Origin: Gammaproteobacteria bacterium
GTDB taxonomy: Bacteria; Pseudomonadota; Gammaproteobacteria; Steroidobacterales; GCA-2729495
Reading direction: 5' to 3'
Length of the DNA stretch: 34,158 nucleotides
Assembly (NCBI GenBank): GCA_023383705.1
Contig: JAHDYM010000023.1
Coordinates: 1-34,158, forward strand
The notes beneath the pieces are model-generated. The model saw only the letters and a list, made by a program, of their open reading frames with translations. It had not been told where the DNA came from and did no database searches. Made by a program: the position numbers and the translations under genes. The stretch's first letter is position 1, and each line of letters opens with the position of its first letter. Positions 16,268-24,665 of the stretch are shown one piece after another.

Positions 16268-17562
16268 GGCGCAACGCTGCGCGCGCGATGCAGCAGCAGC
16301 AAGGCCCAGACCAGCAAGGCCACATTGGCGACGGCGATGAACATGAACGGACCGATCTTGCTCACGTTGTCGAACAGCCAGCCGCCGACCAGGGCGATAG
16401 CGAGAATTCCGGCCGCACCAAACCAGCTCCACATACCGAGCACCGCACCACGACCACGCTCCGGTGCCTCCTGGCCGATCAGCGAGGTGGCAGACAGGTT
16501 GGCACTCATTTCGCCCACGCCGATCAGCGCCGCCGCGCCGAACATCATCGGCCCCAGCGGGTCCGGCACGAACCAGAGGGAAAAATAGCCCGCTCCGGCA
16601 ATTGCCATCGCGATGGCGAGGCCCACGACCCGGTCGATACGATCGAGCAGCCAGCCGAACACCGGCGCAGCCGGCAATGCGAAAGCCTGAATGACGATGT
16701 AAAAGGTCAGCGCCTTCTGGCTGGCAGCAGCGGTGCTCAGCCCCGCATCCACACCCGCATGCGTCAGCCACAGCACGAAAAACGTGCTCAGCACCGCCAT
16801 GTCGCCACGGGACACGGAAGCCGCAAGATAGGCGAGTGCAACACGCGGATTGCGCGCCGCCTGGAGGCCGACCCTGAAAGTTGCCAGCATCGGTTCACGT
16901 GGAGTCAGCTGCCGGGGCGCACCCGGTTTCAGCCCGATCAGGATGACGGTGCCGGCCAGAAAGCAGATTGCCATCATCGTCCACAGCCAGTAACGGCCGG
17001 CGGTGACCGGGTCGATACCGAGATCGGCAAAGCGGACCGGCAGGCCGCGCATCACGGCGAGGATGAGCACCAGGCCGAGCCCGTTGCAGATAAAGCAGGC
17101 GGCCAGCATCCGCGCGCGGCTGGCCTCCTGCGGGTAGTCGTTCGCCACTGCAGGCAACATCACGGCATTGCCGGCGACGCCGACGGCAAATACCACGCGG
17201 AATACCACCAGCATCCAGATTGCCCCGGCCAGCGGATACAGGAAGTAGGCGATGCCCATGATGAAGAATGCGGCGGCGTAAACCGGCTTGCGACCGAACT
17301 TGTCGGATATCGCACCGACCGGGGCCAGCATGAGCAGCAGCACGATTTCCTGGATGATGGTCAGGCGTCCCGACAAGGAGCCCTGCTCGGCAAAGGGAAT
17401 GCCCAGGATCTCGGTCAGCACATAGGGCTGACTGGCATTGATGAAGCTCATCGTCGCGATCCCGAAGAAGGACGCGAAGAACAGCGTCAGTACATGACCC
17501 ATTTCGACGCCCGGCTGCATCCGCAACGGGCCGATCCTGGTTTCCTTCATGCCGGCAACCAT
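16264..17562 (-). CDS. Major facilitator superfamily transporter
   Basis: 432 aa inner-membrane transporter. Seen: about twelve hydrophobic segments, the MFS motif A GAISDKFGRKPVY in the loop after helix 2, a central cytoplasmic loop (LKPGAPRQLTPREP), and a related GWLLDRIDRVVGL motif after helix 8. The ATG at 17562 has GAGG five bases upstream. It is the first gene of the run that continues without gaps into the DUF2269 gene, nosZ and the rest of the nos operon. It is not a recognisable NarK-type nitrate/nitrite carrier, and its substrate cannot be read from sequence. Confidence 0.85.
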   Translation of the reverse strand: MVAGMKETRIGPLRMQPGVEMGHVLTLFFASFFGIATMSFINASQPYVLTEILGIPFAEQGSLSGRLTIIQEIVLLLMLAPVGAISDKFGRKPVYAAAFFIMGIAYFLYPLAGAIWMLVVFRVVFAVGVAGNAVMLPAVANDYPQEASRARMLAACFICNGLGLVLILAVMRGLPVRFADLGIDPVTAGRYWLWTMMAICFLAGTVILIGLKPGAPRQLTPREPMLATFRVGLQAARNPRVALAYLAASVSRGDMAVLSTFFVLWLTHAGVDAGLSTAAASQKALTFYIVIQAFALPAAPVFGWLLDRIDRVVGLAIAMAIAGAGYFSLWFVPDPLGPMMFGAAALIGVGEMSANLSATSLIGQEAPERGRGAVLGMWSWFGAAGILAIALVGGWLFDNVSKIGPFMFIAVANVALLVWALLLLHRARSVAP

Positions 17563-17670
17563 TCCATCCTCGACTGGATGCCGATCATGGCACGAGGCCC
17601 GCCGTGTCAGCCGCTGATCCCGGGCTGCCGGACATCGCGACCGCAGCCCGGTCAGCGTATCCTTGGCCGC

Positions 17671-19308
17671 ATGCCGAACACCGCAGCCCTGGCCCGACTC
17701 GAAAAACTCCGCCTGGTGTACTCACCGGTGGCTGCCCGCGACAAGCACCGCCTGATCGGCAGCCTGGCGAACACACGCCTGCCCTCGGCCCCGGCCGTGC
17801 GGCGCCTGCACGAGATACTGTGCTGGATGCGCGCCTACCCGGATGATGAGCAGGTGCTGGCCGCAGCGGAAGCGACCCTTGCAGCGTTTGCCCAACGCCC
17901 GGATCTGCGCCGCTTCCGCACACGGCTTGCCAACAGCGGCATCGCCGGTACTGCCATTCACTACCATTTCTTCTGGCCGATGGCCCGCTGGCTCGCCGCG
18001 CGCTGGCCGGCACTCCTCCGCCTCGACCGTGACTGCGGCGAAGGCGAGGACTGGCTGCGCAGCGCCTGGACTGTCGCGCTGCCCTGGATACACGCCGAGG
18101 CGGCGAAGCGCTCGGCAGATGCGCCCTTCGATATTCTCGATGCGCTGCGCGGAACGATGACCGATGCCGCTTTCCTCGTGCAGGGGATCGATCACAGTTC
18201 GGGAGATGCGCTCGCCGGCGAAAGCCTGCACGACCTGATTCAGCCCGCCTATGTGTTCGAAGCAGGCCAGGATTCGCCCTCGCGCACGGCGGCGCACTGG
18301 TCCGGCGCGGCACAGTCCTTCTTCCGTGCGGCGCCGGAACGGGGCCGCACGGATCTGCGCCGCGAATTGCAGCGGGCACCGGTGTCGGTCCGTCCCGCGG
18401 CGTCCCGTGACGCCACCGAACTGCTGGACCTCGCCCGTGGTGCGATGCTCACCCGCAACCGCGACCTCGACGCCTTCACCTGGGGCAATCCGCAGGACAT
18501 CCACATCGTCGATGACGGCGCCGGGCTCGCCTTCGCCTTCATCGGCATCGTGCCGGAACGGCGACTGCCACTGGCAGCGGTGTACGGATTCCTGATGTTG
18601 CGCAATGGCGTTCCGGTCGGCTACGGCCAGGTGGATGCACTGCTCGGCAGCGCCGAGATCGCCTTCAACACCTTCGACAGCTTTCGCGGTGGCGAATCCG
18701 CGTTCCTCTTCGCAAGACTGCTCGCTGCCACACGCACCCTGCTCGGCAGCAATGCTTTCACGCTCGATCCCTATCAGCTCGGACACGAGAATCCGGAAGG
18801 CATCGCCTCGGGTGCCTGGTGGTTCTACTACAAGCTCGGCTTCCGGCCGCACGATCCGGCTCTCAGACGCATCGTCACCGGCGAACTGGCGCGCATGCAG
18901 CGCAAGCCCCGGCATCGCTCGAGCCCGGTGACACTCGCAAGGCTCGCGCGCAAGCACCTGTACTGGGAACCGTTGCGGGGCAGCCGCGCCTGGCTCCCGC
19001 TGGTCCCCGGTCTGGGCCTGCGCCTGCCGGTACTCACCGACGAGCAAGCCGGCGAAGTTGCCGCATACCGGCTCGGCATGCGCTCGCTCGCCGGCTGGAG
19101 TCCTGCCGAGATACTGGGCCTTTACCGCCTGGCGCCACTGGTCGCCGCGCTGCAGGGACTCGAGTCATGGACGCCAGCCGAGAAGGAGTCTGCGGTCGCG
19201 GTCCTGCGTGCCAAGGGCGGCCAGCAGGAGCGCGATTTCCTGCGACTGCTCGATGCGCACCCGAAGCTCGGCGCGTCGATCAGGGCACTGCTAGGCGCCC
19301 GTTCCTGA
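17671..19308 (+). CDS. Large uncharacterised protein with GNAT-like C-terminal part
   Basis: 545 aa, not recognised as a named family. The N-terminal ~235 residues are helical and Arg-rich. From about 235 the order PVSVRPAASRDATELLDLARG, AAVYGFLMLRNGVPVGYGQVD, FRGGESAFLFARLLAA and WWFYYKLGFRPHDP follows the beta-strand and motif A/B pattern of a GNAT acyltransferase, with the LGF near the usual end. The last ~110 residues are basic then acidic, with a duplicated AEILGLYRLAP/ALLGARS-like helical end. ATG at 17671 is chosen. It has no good ribosome-binding site, and the frame is open much further upstream, but that stretch is antisense to the MFS gene. An earlier ATG near 17578 is possible. Confidence 0.7.
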   Translation: MPNTAALARLEKLRLVYSPVAARDKHRLIGSLANTRLPSAPAVRRLHEILCWMRAYPDDEQVLAAAEATLAAFAQRPDLRRFRTRLANSGIAGTAIHYHFFWPMARWLAARWPALLRLDRDCGEGEDWLRSAWTVALPWIHAEAAKRSADAPFDILDALRGTMTDAAFLVQGIDHSSGDALAGESLHDLIQPAYVFEAGQDSPSRTAAHWSGAAQSFFRAAPERGRTDLRRELQRAPVSVRPAASRDATELLDLARGAMLTRNRDLDAFTWGNPQDIHIVDDGAGLAFAFIGIVPERRLPLAAVYGFLMLRNGVPVGYGQVDALLGSAEIAFNTFDSFRGGESAFLFARLLAATRTLLGSNAFTLDPYQLGHENPEGIASGAWWFYYKLGFRPHDPALRRIVTGELARMQRKPRHRSSPVTLARLARKHLYWEPLRGSRAWLPLVPGLGLRLPVLTDEQAGEVAAYRLGMRSLAGWSPAEILGLYRLAPLVAALQGLESWTPAEKESAVAVLRAKGGQQERDFLRLLDAHPKLGASIRALLGARS

Positions 19309-19353
19309 GCGACAGCCTGGAACTTTTCTGGCTGCCGGCCAGTCCTTCCCGTC

Positions 19354-19359
19354 TACAAT
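19354..19359 (+). promoter_or_regulatory. Possible -10 box for ygiQ
   Basis: TACAAT (5 of 6 matches to TATAAT) lies 42 bases before the ygiQ start in a 92-bp gap. No good -35 hexamer sits 16-18 bases upstream, so this is a weak call. Confidence 0.3.
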
Positions 19360-19400
19360 AAGCGCCCCTTTTTCCCCATCCATCCCGGTAACGACCCGCC

Positions 19401-21425
<2,025 letters not shown>

Positions 21426-21444
21426 AGCCGGCACGGCTGCAACG

Positions 21445-21480
21445 GCCGGCGAAAAATCCGTATTTTGAAAAATCGCCGGC
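21445..21480. terminator. Inverted repeat after ygiQ
   Basis: GCCGGCGA and TCGCCGGC form a perfect 8-bp stem around a 20-base AT-rich spacer that itself can pair AAAAT with ATTTT. It sits 20 bp after the ygiQ stop. No T-run follows on the plus strand, so it may be a 3' mRNA structure rather than a true intrinsic terminator. Confidence 0.4.
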
Positions 21481-21534
21481 GACGTGCGCGACCGGAAGCG
21501 GTAGGCTGCGGAAAAAAGTGGCCGGAGAAGCCGC

Positions 21535-22029
21535 ATGAATTCCATCATTGAAATCGCACTGGCACGCAGTGCCGATGTACCGATCATCGCTGACATGTCG
21601 AGGCGCCTCGTCGAGGTCGGGCTACCCTGGACCTGGACACCGGAGCGGGTGATGCGCCATCTGCGGCATCCGGAATCGATGGTGATCACCGCCAGGTCAG
21701 CCGGCTGCGACACCTCGACGCTGGCAGGCTTTGCGATCATGCATTTCGGCGACGACATCGCCCACCTGAACCTGCTGGCCGTCGATTACCGCCACCAGCG
21801 CCTGGGACTCGGCCGCCAGCTGATTAACTGGCTCGAACGCACCGCGGTTGCGGCCGGCACTTTCACGATCTGCCTGGAAGTCCGCGCGCGCAATCCGGTG
21901 GCCCTGCTCTTCTATCGTCGGCTGGGCTTCCTGGAAACCGGCCGCGTGCCGCGCTACTACAGCGGCCGGGAAGATGCCTTGCGGCTGATGCGTGACCTGC
22001 GCCATCCACTGGCACTGCCACCGGACTGA
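21535..22029 (+). CDS. GNAT-family N-acetyltransferase (RimI-like)
   Basis: 164 aa. Seen: LAGFAIMHFGDDIAHLNLLAVDYRHQRLGLGRQLINWLE, in which LNLLAV is the core strand and QRLGLGR is the acetyl-CoA pyrophosphate-binding motif A, followed by LEVRARNPVALLFYRRLGFLETGRVPRYY, the motif B region with the Tyr-Arg-Arg-Leu-Gly-Phe signature of RimI-type enzymes. The length is typical. GGAGA lies seven bases before the ATG. RimI acetylates ribosomal protein S18 in other bacteria, but many RimI-like paralogues have other targets. It is followed 27 bp later by the pseudouridine synthase gene in the same direction. Confidence 0.85.
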   Translation: MNSIIEIALARSADVPIIADMSRRLVEVGLPWTWTPERVMRHLRHPESMVITARSAGCDTSTLAGFAIMHFGDDIAHLNLLAVDYRHQRLGLGRQLINWLERTAVAAGTFTICLEVRARNPVALLFYRRLGFLETGRVPRYYSGREDALRLMRDLRHPLALPPD

Positions 22030-22056
22030 TGCCGCGGGTTACGGCAAGATAGCGCC

Positions 22057-22776
22057 GTGACCGGACTGTTTGAAATCATCCACGAAGACCCGGAACTGCT
22101 GGTGATCAACAAGCCGGCCGACCTGGTCTGCCATCCGAGCAAAGACGGCGAACTCTCCAGCCTGATCGGCCGGGTGCGCCTGCATCTCGCGCCTGCGGAT
22201 ATCCGGCCACATCTGGTCAACCGGCTCGACCGTGAGACGAGCGGCGTGATACTGGTCGCCAAGAGCGACCAGACCGCACGCGAACTGCGCAGGCTGTGGG
22301 AAACACGCCGGGTGCACAAGGAATACCTCGCCCTCGTCCACGGCCACGTCGTCGAGGATCGAGGCGCCATCGATGCCGCGCTCGGCAAGGACGTGCACAG
22401 CCGGGTCGCAATCAAGGACTGCGTGCGGGCGGACGGCGCAGCCGCCCGCACCGCATTTGAAGTGTCACGTCGCTTCGAACGGGCCGGCATGCCGTACACG
22501 CTGCTTCGCGTGCTGCCACACACCGGGCGCAAGCACCAGATCCGCATCCACCTCGCCTGGCACGGACACCCGATCGTCGGTGACAAGCTCTACGGTGGCG
22601 ACGAGGACGCCTATCTCGCCCTGGTGGAGGGCCGGCTCAGCGCAGAACAGCGCAGCCGGCTCATCCTGCCCCACCACGCACTGCATGCCCGGGCACTGCG
22701 CTTCGACTGGCGCAACCGGGCGCTCGGGTTCATCTGTGAACCCGAGCGCTGGTTCGCGGAGTTCGCCGCCGCCTAG
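22057..22776 (+). CDS. RluA-family pseudouridine synthase
   Basis: 239 aa RNA-modifying enzyme that isomerises uridine in rRNA or tRNA. Seen: VINKPADLVCHPSK near the N-terminus, the catalytic motif NRLDRETSGVIL with Asp58 (family consensus HRLDxxTSG; the His is Asn here), KEYLALVHG, and TGRKHQIRIHLAWHGHPIVGDKLYG. There is no S4 RNA-binding domain, so it is closest in layout to RluA/TruC-like short members. The start is GTG at 22057 with no strong ribosome-binding site. Its stop overlaps the stop of the converging DUF481 gene by 4 bp (CTAG). The modified position cannot be told from sequence. Confidence 0.88.
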   Translation: MTGLFEIIHEDPELLVINKPADLVCHPSKDGELSSLIGRVRLHLAPADIRPHLVNRLDRETSGVILVAKSDQTARELRRLWETRRVHKEYLALVHGHVVEDRGAIDAALGKDVHSRVAIKDCVRADGAAARTAFEVSRRFERAGMPYTLLRVLPHTGRKHQIRIHLAWHGHPIVGDKLYGGDEDAYLALVEGRLSAEQRSRLILPHHALHARALRFDWRNRALGFICEPERWFAEFAAA

Positions 22777-23585
22777 AACACGTATTCCAGCGAGACCGTC
22801 GTGTAGGTGTCGGTCTTGTCGAAGGCGCGTGGCGGCACCAGCGAGGTATCGATCTCCACGTCTGTGTTGTGCTTCCAGGTATAGCCGAGCACCATGCTGA
22901 GGTTGCCGATGATGCCGGCCTTCAGCTCGCTGACGCTCTCGGTATAGGTATTGTCGGAACCGGACAGCACGGCCAGCTTCTGCACGAAGGCGGCATTCTC
23001 GCTGATCTGCCAGGTATAGAGACCACGCGCCAGCCCGATGGCCTCGTTCTGGTCGTCACCGCTGACCAGCTTGGCCTGCTTGGCACCGGCACCCAGCTCC
23101 AGATCCAGCTTGTGCTTCTCGCTGCGCAGGATGCGCCAGCCCAGGCCCGCTGCTTCGTAGAGCTGATGGTCATAGGCACTGAAGCGGTCCTTGTACCAGT
23201 CCAGTGAACCGAAGGCATACCAGGCGGGCGTGAGGTCGTACTGCGATTTGAGACCGCCCCAATAAGCCTCGGCCGTGGTCTCCGACGGCGAATCGCGATC
23301 CGCGGCACTGCTGGTGGCAACGACCGTGGCACCGAGGATGTGATGCCAGCGCTCCTTGTCATAGCGGCCCTCACCGCTGAAGTTCGCCGCCGAGCTGTCC
23401 GAGTTGCCACTGGTTTTCGCATAGCCGCCAGCCAGCTTGGCCGACCAGGGTCCCTTGTCCGCCGCCTTGTCGGCCGGAGCGATGGCCTCCGCAGCCATCT
23501 TCGTACCGACCTGTGCCTCCGCCGGCAGCAGGGCCAGCCCCAGTACCGCCGCCAGCACGACACGCCCCGTACATCCCTGCATCAT
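22773..23585 (-). CDS. DUF481 outer-membrane beta-barrel protein
   Basis: 270 aa. Seen: a Sec signal peptide (TGRVVLAAVLGLALLPAEA), then alternating beta-strands such as WSAKLAGGYAKTSGNSDSSAANFSGEG, WYAFGSLDWYKDRFS, YEAAGLGWRIL and TYTTVSLEYVF, ending in a terminal Phe as outer-membrane barrels do. The TSGNSDSS and KHNTDVEIDTSL segments are typical of the DUF481 family of putative salt-induced outer-membrane proteins. Two adjacent ATGs (23585 and 23582) follow AGGAG; either may be used. Function unknown. It lies 26 bp after the aquaporin gene and may share its transcript. Confidence 0.85.
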   Translation of the reverse strand: MMQGCTGRVVLAAVLGLALLPAEAQVGTKMAAEAIAPADKAADKGPWSAKLAGGYAKTSGNSDSSAANFSGEGRYDKERWHHILGATVVATSSAADRDSPSETTAEAYWGGLKSQYDLTPAWYAFGSLDWYKDRFSAYDHQLYEAAGLGWRILRSEKHKLDLELGAGAKQAKLVSGDDQNEAIGLARGLYTWQISENAAFVQKLAVLSGSDNTYTESVSELKAGIIGNLSMVLGYTWKHNTDVEIDTSLVPPRAFDKTDTYTTVSLEYVF

Positions 23586-23611
23586 CCTGCTCTCTCCTCG
23601 CTTGTGTGGAT

Positions 23612-24304
23612 TCATGGTTTTGCCGACAGCCAGCGGTGCACGATGCCCGCCAGGATTGCACCGGCGATTGGCGCCACCCAGAACAGCCACAGCTGCTCCA
23701 TCGCCCAGCCACCGACGAAGATCGCCTGGCTGGTACTGCGTGCCGGATTCACGGACGTATTCGTCACCGGAATGCTGATCAGATGAATGAGCGTCAGTCC
23801 CAGCCCGATTGCGATGGGCGCAAAACCCGCCGGTGCGCGCTCGTCGGTTGCTCCGAGGATGATCATCAGGAAGAAAAAGGTCAGCACGACCTCACAGACC
23901 ATGGCCGCCTGCAGGCTGTAGCCGCCGGGGGAATGCTCGCCAAAGCCGTTTGCGGCGAATCCGCTCTGCACCAGGTTGAAGTCGGCCTTGCCGGTCGCAA
24001 TCGCTGCAATCACCAGCGCGCCGAGCGTGGCACCGGCCACCTGGGCCACGATATAGGGCAGGACATCCGACGACGGCACCTTGCCCGCCGACCACAGTCC
24101 CAGCGTTACAGCCGGATTCAGATGGCAGCCGGAAATATGGCCGATGGCAAAGGCCATGGTCAGCACGGTGAGACCAAAGGCCAGTGATACGCCGACAAAG
24201 GCAATGCCGAGATCCGGGAATCCGGCTGCGAGCACCGCACTCCCGCAACCACCGAGAACCAGCCATGCCGTACCGAGCAGTTCCGCACTGAGCTTCCTGA
24301 TCAT
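23612..24304 (-). CDS. aqpZ: Aquaporin Z
   Basis: 230 aa water channel of the inner membrane. Seen: six hydrophobic segments, the two pore motifs HLNPAVT and SVNPARS, and the water-selective filter expected of AqpZ (Phe in [11 protein letters not shown], His in [12 protein letters not shown], Thr and the Arg of NPARS). GEHSPGGYS and [16 protein letters not shown] match the family closely. AGGAG lies about eight bases before the ATG. DUF481 follows 26 bp downstream on the same strand. Confidence 0.96.
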   Translation of the reverse strand: MIRKLSAELLGTAWLVLGGCGSAVLAAGFPDLGIAFVGVSLAFGLTVLTMAFAIGHISGCHLNPAVTLGLWSAGKVPSSDVLPYIVAQVAGATLGALVIAAIATGKADFNLVQSGFAANGFGEHSPGGYSLQAAMVCEVVLTFFFLMIILGATDERAPAGFAPIAIGLGLTLIHLISIPVTNTSVNPARSTSQAIFVGGWAMEQLWLFWVAPIAGAILAGIVHRWLSAKP

Positions 24305-24411
24305 TTCAGTTTCTCCTGTTGGAATTCACGGGGACCATACCGATGGCGATTTTGCGCACTGTGCGATCTCCTTCGGATCCGGGACCGGACGTTGCGCATC
24401 GGCCAGGCCGG

Positions 24412-24447
24412 AACAAAACGGGCCGGCGCATGCATATACGCCGGCCC
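24412..24447 (-). terminator. Rho-independent terminator
   Basis: On the minus strand GGGCCGGCG pairs with CGCCGGCCC (9 bp, 24420-24428 with 24439-24447) around a 10-base loop, followed by GTTTTGTT. This is a classical intrinsic terminator. It lies 7 bp after the stop of a small open frame and about 220 bp beyond the octaheme cytochrome gene, so it ends either that transcript or a separate small one. Confidence 0.8.
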
Positions 24448-24454
24448 GGGCAAG

Positions 24455-24609
24455 TCAGGAAATCAATGGCCGACGCCGGACTTCAGCGGTGCCCCTGAGG
24501 CGCCTGTCCTTCACGTCGGTATCACCGGCGGCTGCGGCGGTAGCAGCAGCATTGTCGCCTGCGGGATGGGCAGGCACGCAGGGCGAAGGCGTTGCTTGTT
24601 CACTGACAT
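24455..24609 (-). other. Possible small gene or small RNA before terminator
   Basis: On the minus strand an ATG at 24609, with AAGGGGG just upstream, opens only a 32-codon frame ending at 24511. A second frame, open from just upstream of 24604 to the stop at 24455, is Ala-rich then basic (SEQATPSPCVPAHPAG to VRRRPLIS) and stops 7 bp before the terminator, the ideal spacing for a gene, but lacks an ATG. Its only good start is GTG at 24577 (40 aa). One inserted base after the ATG would join them into a ~50-aa protein. It may be a small gene with a frameshift, an sRNA, or a 3' leader of the octaheme gene. No family recognised. Confidence 0.3.
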
Positions 24610-24665
24610 GCCCCCTTCTTTTTATTCAGCCGTACCGGCGGTTCCAGTCTAATCCATCAGCAGAT

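Larger units (their letters stand above)
24305..24665. other. 361-bp intergenic region upstream of aqpZ
   Basis: Holds the aqpZ leader (24305-24411), an intrinsic terminator (24412-24447) for minus-strand transcripts, and 24448-24665, which contains small overlapping open frames on the minus strand (see the small ORF entry). A gly-rich plus-strand open frame also runs through it but has no ribosome-binding site. Confidence 0.5.

Noticed and set aside
16288-17670. N-terminal extension of the 545-aa protein to 1006 aa
   Set aside because: The extra 461 codons are antisense to the MFS gene and are low-complexity His/Gln/Arg-rich; the coding-like part starts near 17671.
17563-17670. FNR/NNR-type box (TTGAT-N4-ATCAA) ahead of the nos operon
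   Set aside because: I looked here, in 6723-6952 and around the nosZ start and saw none by eye. Control may rest on a different factor or an unrecognised site.
24392-24652. 86-codon plus-strand open frame in the intergenic region
   Set aside because: No ribosome-binding site, runs through the terminator hairpin on the opposite strand, and no recognisable features.
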